From assembly GCF_907164915.1 (NCBI RefSeq), contig NC_061862.1, positions 85,112,846 to 85,176,845 on the forward strand: DNA of 64,000 nt. Direction: 5' to 3'. Made by a program: the position numbers and the translations under genes. This DNA comes from Impatiens glandulifera (taxonomy: Eukaryota > Streptophyta > Magnoliopsida > Ericales > Balsaminaceae). Below are positions 35,604 through 46,256 of the stretch, one piece after another. The notes beneath the pieces are model-generated. The model ran no database searches and had not been told where the DNA came from. It saw only the letters and a program-made list of their open reading frames with translations. How positions within the stretch are numbered: the stretch's first letter is position 1; every line of letters starts with the position of its first letter.

Positions 35604-35613
35604 AATACATGTT

Positions 35614-36200
35614 CATCAACATAATGCAATGTGAAATTTTGAATACTTTTTATTGAGAAAATTCACTACTAAAGTTGTTATATTTATTGGTTTTGGTTAG
35701 AACACTGGCAAGAATTTACATGAGAAAATTGTCATGTTCATTTTCTTTTGTTATTTTGTTTGAATATTTAAAAAAAGAAAAAGAAATTAATGGGTGATAA
35801 TTTATCGCTTAAACCCATATTATATATATATATATTTTATTTTATTTTATTTTATTTTATTTTTTTTGTAAGAAGTTAAATCAAACTTAAAATTTAAAAA
35901 TATATATTTTTTATTAAATTTGTATGTACCTTAATTTTGTTTAATGATAATTTTGTATTAATTATTTAGTGATAAATAAAATTAAAGAAAAAGTTTTTAA
36001 CACCAACCTAAATATTTAACTGAATTTAATTGAAAACCCAATTCATATTTGGTCATGATGTGAATTATATGAAAAGATAAATGTTATTAATATTACTCAA
36101 TAAAAATATATTGGAAATTGGAATAATGATTGACTAATGGACTACGCCCCCGTAATTATCTTTTTATATTAAATAAATATAAAAAAGTAAAAGATATATG
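35614..36200. other. AT-rich upstream region of the GA2ox locus
   Basis: The region contains an AT run at 35820-35834 and (TTTTA)n at 35838-35866. No other gene or clear regulatory element was identified between the MULE and the TATA box. Confidence 0.5.
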
Positions 36201-36211
36201 TTTTAGTTGCC

Positions 36212-36218
36212 TATAAAA
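36212..36218 (+). promoter_or_regulatory. TATA box of the GA2ox gene
   Basis: TATAAAA lies 135-141 bp upstream of the ATG. A transcript start some 30 bp downstream would leave a 5' UTR of about 110 bp that includes the CTTCTTCTTCTTCTCTTCTC pyrimidine tract common in plant leaders. Confidence 0.6.
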
Positions 36219-36747
36219 CGGTTAGAAGCTCCATTGTTTGGCATAAATTGCCAGCATATACCCACCGGGCAAGATGTCTCCTTAATTACTTGTCTTCTTC
36301 TTCTTCTCTTCTCTTCAACTCTGCAACTAAACTAAACTAAATTAACCTAACCATGGTGGTTCTATCTCCGGCAGTGACAGAGGATCTCTCTGTCATGAAT
36401 ACATGCAAACCCAATAGCAGCACTATCCCAGTGATAGATCTTCAAGACCCAAATGCCAAAACCCTCATAGTGAACGCCTGTCAAGAATTCGGCTTCTTCA
36501 AAGTGGTGAACCATGGCGTCCCAGTTGAGCTCATATCAAAATTGGAGAGCCTAGCTATACAATTCTTCAACTTTTCCCAGTTACAGAAAGACAGAGCAGG
36601 CCCTCCCAACCCTTCCGGGTACGGGAACAAGAAAATCGGACCAAATGGAGATGTAGGTTAGATTGAATACCTCCTTTTGAAAGCAACCCACGATTCAGTC
36701 TCCCAGATTTCCTCGTCCATTTTCCCAGAAAACCCAGATTTTGTCAG

Positions 36748-36810
36748 GCAAGAAAGAAAGCAAAAAATTAATTAACTAATCAAATTTTAATGGGGGGTTG
36801 CAACTTGCAG
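36748..36810 (+). other. GA2ox intron 1: 63-bp GC-AG intron
   Basis: The donor is CAG|GCAAGA and the acceptor is TTGCAG|GTGCG. Splicing here joins AG|G into Arg and keeps the family reading R-CALTEYIK. GC donors are a known minority type and normally have a strong CAG|GCAAG context, as here. Confidence 0.85.
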
Positions 36811-37180
36811 GTGCGCTCTGACTGAATACATAAAGGCAGTGAAGGAAATGGTATGCCGGGTGCTGGAAATGGCGGTGGAAGGTCTAGGGATATCAGATAG
36901 AGAAGTGATAAGCAAGCTATTGAGAGACGAGAATAGTGACTGTATGTTCAGATTGAACCATTACCCGCCATACCCGCCGGAGCTTCCCCAGACGGCGGCG
37001 GTACTGAGGAACATAAATTTGAATTTGATAGGATTTGGAGAGCACACAGACCCACAGATAATGTCTGCAGTTAGATCAAACAACACCCCAGGGTTACAAT
37101 TCTCACTAAAAGATGGAACATGGGTCTCCGTCCCACCTGATCCCACCTCCTTCTTCCTTAACGTTGGCGACACACTTCAG

Positions 37181-37552
<372 letters not shown>

Positions 37553-37555
37553 TAA

Positions 37556-38055
37556 TATATTTCTCATTTAATCCAATCCTTCAATATCACCGGTCTAAAT
37601 GCGTTTTATATCTAAAAAAAAGAATCATAACGAAGTGATAAAATGATGTAACTCACATTCTAATGATCCTCTTATATAACTGCATCCTCCTAGCTTCTAC
37701 TATTATTTTCTTCTAATGATGTATTCTATCCTAACTAGTAAATCTTGATGAAAAAAAGTTATTAGTTTTGTTATTTCTTTGGTCAAATGCTTATATTATT
37801 AGGCCCTATAGTCACCTATATATGTTTTCTTTTTAAAAGTGAAAATCTGTAAAAGAGAAAGTTGTATCCAACATGATAAAAATTTAGACCGTACTATGAA
37901 AATAAAAATCAAACTAGCAACAACTCTACTATAAAAAAAAAAATCCGGATATAGACCTAAAATAACTATTTTGAAGTCTGACTTTACATCTCTTCTAGGT
38001 TTGATGGGAGGAGAATCTAACCCTATTAAGATCTTGGATTCAAATATTGTAAAAT
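37556..38055. other. GA2ox 3' flank
   Basis: AT-rich sequence with AATCCAATCC and AATGATG-type tracts. No second gene is seen. The minus frame 37799-38083 lacks any family feature and runs into the copia B LTR. Confidence 0.5.
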
Positions 38056-38056
38056 G

Positions 38057-38552
38057 TGTTGGATTATTTGTTTGAGCTTTCAACTATGTAATAAAAAAAT
38101 CAGTCTCTTAAAGAAGTTCAGAAATTTAGAAATCCAGAGATTCAGAAACCTAAGAGTCTTTTTGTGTTAAATAAGGGCATGATTGTTTTATTGAAAAAAA
38201 GACTCTTGAGCTATCCTCGTTATACTATAAATACTGGAGGAAGTTATTTTTATCAAAAATCACATCTGAAAGTCATCTATTATACACTTGTAAAAATATA
38301 GTGAGATCTCTTTTTGTTTAGCTTTTATCTTCATTTGTTTTGTGTTTAACATTGATTATAGTGTAGCTTCTTTTGAACAAATGTCTCGTAGTTTTACTTC
38401 TTGATTTGAGGAGTTTTTTCACGTTAAAATCTTGGTGTTCTTATTTTATTTATATTTCTTTTTATGTTTATTGTTTCTCGTTATTAAAGATCCAATCAAA
38501 GTGAGGAATAATTTATTATCAAAAGTGTAATTATTCCGCTTTATTCCGAACA
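38057..38552 (+). repeat. 5' LTR of copia B
   Basis: It starts TGTTGGATTATTTG and ends TTTATTCCGAACA. TATACTATAAATACTGGAGG near 38220 is the likely TATA region. Confidence 0.9.
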
Positions 38553-38595
38553 TAATTGTATCAAGCTTAGTTCTAAGCATTTTTTTTATTGGTTT

Positions 38596-41500
38596 ATGGA
38601 GATTAATACAAGCAGAATGATTTTGTTGAATGATTTAAACTATCATATTTGGAAGGGTAAAATGAAAAATCTTCTATTTATGAAGTCTTTACATTTACCT
38701 ATTTTTGGTAGTGAGAAGCTTATCTCTAAATCTGATGAGGAATTGGCTTTTGAGCATGAACAAATATGTGGTTTCATTCATCAATTTGTTGAAGAGAATA
38801 TTTATAACCACATACAACATGAGACAAATGCACCTAATTTATAGAATAAACTTGAGAATTTGTATTCTTCAAAGACAAGAAGTAAAAAATTATTTTTTCT
38901 TTAAAAAATTATTCATTTGAGATATAGTGATAGTGCTTCTATGGTCGATCACTTGAATGAGTTTTAGGGTGTTCTTGATCAAATGTCAAGAATGAGAATA
39001 AACATCAAAGACATTGTTCAAGGGCTTTGGTTATTGACTACTCTACCTGACTCATGGGAGACTTTTAAAGTTTCCTTTGTAAATCTATTTCTAATAGTGC
39101 AGTAATATTGAAGATGGCCAAAAGTGGTGTCTTGAATGAAGAATTAAGACAAAAATCTCAAAGCTCTTCATCACAATCAAATGTGTTTGTTGCTGAAAAC
39201 CAGGGAAAACATGATAGTGGAGGTGAGAAAGATAAGTTGAGACATAAGAGTCGGAACAAGCAAAAGAATGATGACTGTGAAGATCGCGTCTCAGCAACTA
39301 CCTATGATCTCTTCACTATTCACGACGAGAATACAATTAACCTTGTATGCAATGAGTCAACATGGATGTTTGACACAGGAGCTTCCATACATGTTACGCT
39401 AAAGAAAGATTACTTTAAATCTTATACTTTTGATAATTTGGAAGTATTGAAGATGGGTAATAATGTCTTAAGTAATGTTATTGGTATTGGCGATTTTTCC
39501 CTATAATATAGCAATGGGTTGAAGTTGTTGTTTAAAGATGTTTGACATGCTCCAGACATGAGTTTGAATTTGATTTCAACTAGAAAGCTTGATGACGATG
39601 GTTTCTTAAGCTATTTAGGTTTTGGAAAATTGAAACTTTCAAAAGGTAATCTCGTTTTAGCTCAAAGAAATAAATTTTCAAATTTATATTTAATACAATC
39701 TTTATTAAGTAAAGATAATGTGAATATTGTAAGAAGTAAAGGAGCTTCAAAGTTATAGATTGGTCACATTAGTAAAAAAGGTTGAATTTTCTAGTGAAGA
39801 AAAATGTTATTCCGAGTTTGAGTGAGATAGATTTGGAGAATTGTTTTCACTGTCTTGTTGGAAAGCAAACTCGAGTATAGTTCAAGCATAATCCTCCCTC
39901 AAGAAAGTCAGATCTCTTAGAGCTGGTGCATTTAGACGTTTGTAGACCTTTAAAGGTACGAACTATTAATGGTGCTCTTTACTTTATAACGTTTATTGAT
40001 GATCATTCCAGGAAGCTTTTTATCTATATTTTGAAAACTAAAGATGAAGTATTAAACAAGTTTAAGGAATTGCATGCTCTTGTTGAAAGAGAGACTGGAA
40101 AAAAGATCAAGTGCATTCACAGTGATAATTGTGGTGAGTATTGTGGTCCATTTGATGCATACTATAAATAATATGGGATCAGACACTAGAAGACACCTCC
40201 AAAGACTCCTGAGTTGAATGACCTTGCAGAAAGGATGAACATGACAATTGTTGAGAGGATTAAATGCTTGCTTATAGAAATAAAGTTGCTCCTAACTTTT
40301 TGGAGTAAAGCATTACACACGATGGTACATGTTATTAATTTGAGTCCTATCGTTATTTTGGAAGATGAAGTTCCAAATAAGGTATGGATAAATAAACATG
40401 TTTCTTATGATCACTTACGAGTATTTAGATGTTTGTGCTTTGTTCACATTCCAAAGGATGACAAATCAAAGTTGGATGTGAAGGGTTGTGAGTGCATCTT
40501 CTTGAGTTATGGCTAAGATGAGTTCGGCTACAGAAGGTATGATCCAGTTGCAAAGAAACTTGTCAGAAGTCGTGGCGTTATCTTCTTTAAAGATGAGACT
40601 AGTGAAGAAAGTGATCAAGCTAAAGACGATGAGTTGAAAGGAAAAGGTGAGTCAATCAAATTAGATAAAGTTTATTTATCTGATTCACCTATTTAAATAG
40701 AAAATTGGGTGCAAGAGGATGATGTTGAGGGTGAACATGATGTTCACATAGAGAATGATAGTAGCGAGCAAGGTGAATTACCTACAATTCCACTTAGACA
40801 ATCAATGAGAGATCGACAACCTTCAATTACATATTCTCATAATGAATATATGTTGGTGACGGATGGGGGGAGCTAGAGTCATATGTAGAGGCTATTAATA
40901 GAGAAGAATGGGTTGATGTTATGAGATGAAATCTTTAAATGACAATCATACATTTGAATTGGTATAATTACAAAAGGAAAAGAAGCCTTTGAAAAATAGG
41001 TGGGTATATAGACTGAAGCAAGATGAACATACTTTTCACGACACAAAGCTCGTTTGATTGTCAAAAGGTTTAGTCAAAGAAAGGGTATTGATTTTGATGA
41101 AATATTTTCTCTTGTTGTTAAAATAACTTCAATTAGAGTTGTCTTGAGTTTGACAGCTAGTATTGATTTGGATGTTGAATAAATGGACGTGAAGACAACT
41201 TTTTTTCACGGTGATTTAGAAGAAGAGATTTACATTGATCAACCTGATGAGTTTAAGGTAAAGGATAAAGAGAATTGTGTTTGCAGATTGAAGAAAAACT
41301 TATATGGCTTGAAACAAGTTCCTCGACAATGGTACAAGAAGTTTGAGTTGTTCATGAAGGAACACAACAATAAGAAGGCTAATTCCGACCATTGTGTGTT
41401 TGTGCAAAAATTCTCTCTTAATAAATTTATTATTCTCTTATTTATGTTGATGATATGTTTATTGTTGGTCAAAGTGCTGTGAGAATTAATAGGTTGAAAC

Positions 41501-42389
41501 AAGACTTAGGGAGTCCTTTGTGAGGAAGGATCTTGGACCAGCGAATCAAATTCTTGAAATTAAAATCAGTCGTGTATGGTTGTCTCAAGAACGATATATT
41601 GAAAAAGTGTTGCAGAGATTCAATATGGAGAAGGGCAATAGTGTTTCCACACCTCTTGTGGCACATTTTAAATTGAGCTCTGAACTTTATTCTTCAAACG
41701 ATGATGAGAAAGAAGATATGTAGAATATTCATTATGGTTCTACTGCTGGAAATCTTGTGTATGTCATGGTTAGCATAAGACCGAATATTGCTCATGTCGT
41801 TGGCACTATGAGTAGGTTCCTTTCCAATCCAGGAAAAGATTATAGAGAAGTTATCAAGTGGATATTGAGAAATCTTCGAGGTACATCAAGTTCGAGACTG
41901 TGTCTTAGAAATGAGAGTCTGAATTTAGTTGGTTATACCGGCTTTGATATGTTAGGTGATGTTGATTCGAGAAAATCTACTTCTGGTTATTTGATTACTT
42001 TTACAAGGGGAGTTGTTGCTTGGTAAACTTAAAAAATGTGTTGCGTTGTCAACCGTTGAAGCTGAACTTATTGCAGCAACTGAAGCTTGTAAAGAATTAA
42101 TTTGGGTTAAAAAATTATTATATAAGCTTGGTTTTGTGCACGATAAATATGTGCTTTTTGTGATAGTCAAAGTGTGATTTACCTTGCAAAAAACTCAACA
42201 TTTTATTCTAGATTGAATCACGTTGATGTGAGGTATCATTAGATGCGTGATGTTATAGATAAAAAGTTGTTGGTTTTAGAGAAAATGCATATAGATGATA
42301 ATGGCGTTGATATGATGGCCAAAGCACTACCAAAAGACAATTTCGAGTTTTGTTGTTCAACCGCGGGTTTGACAACAACCCTTCCATAG
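38596..42389 (+). pseudogene. Copia B gag-pol polyprotein remnant
   Basis: Gag: MEINTSRMILLNDLNYHIWK from 38596, then DEELAFEHEQICGFI and DHLNEF. Protease: WMFDTGASIHVT near 39362, with the DTG motif kept. GAG-pre-integrase: MSLNLISTRKLDDDGF. Integrase: HLDVCRPLKVRTINGALYFI, FIDDHSRKLFIY and SDNCGEYCG. RT: MDVKTTFFHGDLEEEIYIDQ, LYGLKQVPRQWYKKFE and the catalytic YVDD at 41443-41454 (in a shifted frame). RNase H: GYTGFDMLGDVDSRKSTSGY, TVEAELIAATEACKELIW, and an end near MMAKALPKDNFEF. Stops and frameshifts occur in every domain, for example TAG at 38842 and TAA at 40169. No complete zinc knuckle was found. Non-functional. Confidence 0.9.
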
Positions 42390-42405
42390 TTGTGATGGGA
42401 GAGTT

Positions 42406-42902
42406 TGTTGAGTTATTTGTTTAGACTCCCAATTATGTAATAAAAAGCCTTTATGAAGCCCAGAAGTTCAGAAGCCCAGAACTTTAGAATCCCATAAGTC
42501 TAGAAGCCCAAGAGTCTTTATTAAATAGGGGCATGATTGTCTTATTGGAAAAAGTCTCTTGAGCTCTCCTCGTTCTTCCATACGAACCGGAGAAAGTGGC
42601 TTTATCAAATCACATCTGAAAGTCATTTATTATACACTTGTAGAGAGATAATGAGATCTTTTCTTTGTTTAGTTCTTATCTTTATGTGTTTCGTGTTTAA
42701 CATTTGATTATAGTGAAGTTTTTTTTTGGACAAAAGTCACGTAGATTTACTCATTGATTTGAGAAAAATTTTCATGCTAAATTCTTGGTGTTCTTATTTC
42801 ATTTATATTTTCTTTTATATATGGTGTTTCTCATTCCTAAAGATTCAATCAAGGGGAATAATTTATTATCACAAGGGTTATTATTCCGCTTTATTCCCAA
42901 CA
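42406..42902 (+). repeat. 3' LTR of copia B
   Basis: It starts TGTTGAGTTATTTG and ends TTTATTCCCAACA, aligning end to end with the 5' LTR, with many substitutions and small indels. Confidence 0.9.
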
Positions 42903-45600
42903 AAAATTAATTTTTTTTACTGCGCGTTCATACTGTTCAAGCCCTTGATCTGGAATAAAAAAAATATCTTATAAGTTTCCTACATCACTCAACTATATAT
43001 CTTAAATGTACAGAAATAATATTTCACTAACAAAATAATACACCTGAGCTTTAGTGAAACTTATATATTTTTAATTTTAAAAACTCTATGAGCGCCCTAG
43101 GGATGGGTCTTCCCTAACCGGTCGAGGGGTTAGCCGGGCTTAGATAATAAACTCATACCTTAGCTAATATATTAATAGATAATAAACTGATTTATACGCT
43201 TAGATTCAAATGAGAGACTTAATTTGTATTTCAAATAAAAACCTCTCGTCAAAACATAAGTAGACTAATTAACAACTTTGTTGTTTTCTGTTAGATTATC
43301 ATCAATATGAAGGAAAACGTTGTTAGAATCTTTTCAATTACAGATATTAATTCAGAGTCAAATTGTCTCACCCTCAATCAAGATTGTGTTATAGAGTGTA
43401 CACATGTGTGACACCAACATGAGACAACCATTTTATATCTATTTCAGTTTTTTATGTCAAGAAGAAAATAGCATAAAACAACTATCATGTTGCATCTTGC
43501 AAACTGGTGTTAGGGTAAAATCCATGCATACAACAAGAAGGCTCAGAAAATCAAGAGAGTAACAAAAATGGTTAATCTGAAACAAATCTAGGTATTGTTG
43601 AAAATGCAGCAACGAATAATCGACCGGAATACAAGATTGTGCAACATAATTTAGACGGTGACTAGTCCGAAAATTTATGATTTTGATTGATTTAGACCTT
43701 AATTGATCAATTAACAACATTACAATGTAAGGTTTGTATAATCAATAAATATGAAATTATTATAACTCAATTCAAAGACAGCACGCAGGAGCAAAACAAA
43801 AAAAAAATTGCTAATTAAGAACGAGTTTAAGTTCAAAATTAAGTCTAAAATCAAAATTTTCTATCTCTCGTTAAAGAAAACCGACGATCAAAAAATATCA
43901 AAATACAACCATTAAATTACTTAAATTATTAATTGAAATATTAAAATATCATTACTTTATTTTTATTAAATTTTAAATATAAAATAATATTTTAATAATT
44001 TATCATAAACAAATTTTAAATATTTTTTTTATCAAATAAAATTTTATTTAACAAAACCTAACCAAAAAAACATTCTAAATTGAAAAAAAAAAAAAGTTAA
44101 TTCACATCTCATTTTTAATAACGTGACATATATGTTATTTTAAACTAAAAATTGCATAAGAATAATAATGAAGAGCCCTAGATTACTAGGTTTGAAACAA
44201 TAAGCCCAATATTCAATTGCCGCAATAATTCTTTATTTGATAATTTGGTCGTTTAACATTATATTTAACCAAATATTATTCTTTTAAATTAAAAGTTAAT
44301 TTGTCAATTTTATATTAAAAAGAACTAAATTTAATTAGGAACAAAATATATATTGGAAAAAATATATGTACAATTGGATGTTCCTCTATAAGAAATTAAG
44401 TAATTAGTTAAAAATGAAAAAAAAAGATGTGGTATAAGATGGAACTATTAAGATAATCAATTATTTTTTTTATAAAGTTGTTGAACGAATATTTATTAAT
44501 GATTTATTTATTCGATTGAAATGACTTTAGCACCTTACAACTACAACTGAATAATATAGCTTTTAATATGATAATTTTTTTTAAAATTTTTTACAAACAA
44601 AATTCATTATTATTAAAAAAAAATTATTTGAAAAAAAATTGAGTTAAAGTTTTGTTGTAAATATTTTAAACTAAATAAATAAATAAATAATAAATCTCGA
44701 TACGCGAAAATTTTTATGAGGCATAATTAGTTGTGATAGAAACTTGTTTAAGAATTTGCATATACTATTCCTTATTTATTGTTGAAAAATTATTTGTAAG
44801 ATTATTGGGAAAAAATGATAAATTTTAGGAAGTAAAAAATTATAGAACAGATGCTTACATTTATTCTACTCATGAGTGATATCTTATTATATAGATTATA
44901 AGTATTTATTTAACAAATTGAAGGATATATATATGAAATTAATGAGTCAACATGAAGATATATATGAAAAAATCTTATATGTTTTGAAGTCATAAGAGAT
45001 TTAATTAAGTGATAAGTGAGTCCTAAATTAAATCATAATATTTTAATATTATTATTATTGTTGTTGACAAGTTGATAAAGGGTGATGAGTTAGTGAGTCA
45101 TTTAGGTAAATTTGGATAATTAATGGCTGAATATTCTTGAAAAACTAATTATGAGCTTCCCACTTGACAGAATTGATATGACCCTTACTTTCAAAGTTAA
45201 GTAGAAGTTATTCATTGTTTTAATTTAATTTAAGACATTTTAAATAATGATTAAACATTATTATTTTGTTTTTTAAATATCAATTTTTCTAGTATTTGAT
45301 TTAAGTATGAAATAATCCAAGGCTTAATATTAAAGAGTTAATTATTATCCTAAGTTGTTGAAACAAAAATTCAAATCCTTGCAAATATTTTTTTGACGTG
45401 GATCCATCCATCTTTATGAAATAATTTTGTGTTGTGGAGTGTGAGAGTTTACTTTGACCATCCAACTTCCAATTAGTGTATGCAGTTGAAGTATGAAAAT
45501 GATGGACATGATGTTTAAGTGCATTCATCAATGATAACTCAATAAATTAAGTGAAAGAAAGTGATGTAGCACAGATAAGAACTATTATTAATTCTATTTT
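42903..45600. other. Intergenic DNA between copia B and copia C
   Basis: Nothing coding is recognised. The short stretch 43095-43145 (GGGATGGGTCTTCC, GGTCGAGGGGTTAGCCGGG) is far richer in G and C than its surroundings and may be a MITE or SINE piece, but I could not define it. The minus frames at 43457-43720 and 45301-45531 have no family features. Confidence 0.5.
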
Positions 45601-45819
45601 TGTTGGTTGTGAATGCGATTAGAGTTTGATTCAGTTTTCTTGTTTATCGATTCCGTTGCACCACTATCTCACACAAAGGAGGCAACCCTCACACTAGCAT
45701 TCAAACACCACAAAAAAATTTGACCTCTGTTTCCCACCAAAAGAGTAATATCTATTTATATTATTAGGTCAAGTCCAATAAGTGAGTTACTAGAGATTGG
45801 GCCAACCAATACCTAACGA
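45601..45819 (-). repeat. 3' LTR of copia C
   Basis: On the plus strand it starts TGTTGGTTGTGAATG and ends near ACCTAACGA. It aligns with 50698-50929 (GTTTATCGATTCCGTTGCAC, AGGTCAAGTCCAATAAGT). Confidence 0.8.
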
Positions 45820-45949
45820 TCTTCACTTTTGGCCCAAAATAGTGCAAAACACAATCACGGAATCACAAGACACATCATCGCCAATTTATTACCACCGAGG
45901 CAACAAAGAGAATACCCAAGGTAAACTCGTGTCACAAAGACCAAGGGCA

Positions 45950-46240
45950 AGAGAAAAAAGTATGCGAAAATCACAAAGATCAAACGCAAGCACAAAGCAT
46001 GCGAAAATCACAAAGATCAAATGCAAGAGCACAAGAATGCGAAAATCACAAAGATCAAACGCAAAAGCATAAAACATGGGAAAATCACAAAGATCAAACG
46101 CAAGAGCACAAAGCATGCGAAAATCATAAAGATCAAATGTAAGATCACAAAGCGTGCGAAAATCACAAAGATCAAACGTAAGAGCACAAAACATGGAAAA
46201 ATCACAAAGATTGAAGGCAAAATCACAAAGCATGCCATGC
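45950..46240. repeat. 39-bp minisatellite between RNase H and 3' LTR of copia C
   Basis: About seven units with GATCAAACGCAAGAGCACAA at intervals of 36-39 bp (about 45979, 46015, 46052, 46091, 46130, 46169, 46208). Because 39 is divisible by three, both strands show long repeated frames (13-residue LCDF units on minus). They have no start context or family, and I treat them as artefacts. Confidence 0.85.
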
Positions 46241-46256
46241 CCACAAAGGATGAACC

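Larger units (their letters stand above)
38057..42902 (+). mobile_element. Ty1/copia retrotransposon B, full-length but degenerate
   Basis: LTRs of about 496 bp flank a complete copia-order gag, protease, integrase, RT and RNase H region on the plus strand. A degenerate Met-tRNA primer site, TTGTATCAAGCT (38556-38567), follows the 5' LTR by three bases. A purine tract GATGGGAGAG precedes the 3' LTR. AAAAT occurs at 38051-38055 and 42903-42907, a possible target duplication if one extra base lies before the 5' LTR. The LTRs differ at many positions and coding is interrupted throughout, so it is old. It lies about 500 bp downstream of the GA2ox stop codon. Confidence 0.92.

Noticed and set aside
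36653..36661. Alternative splice donor GTAGGT that would remove the GA2ox stop codon
   Set aside because: Joining it to the exon 2 acceptor shifts the frame and deletes about 30 conserved residues, so it cannot rescue the enzyme.
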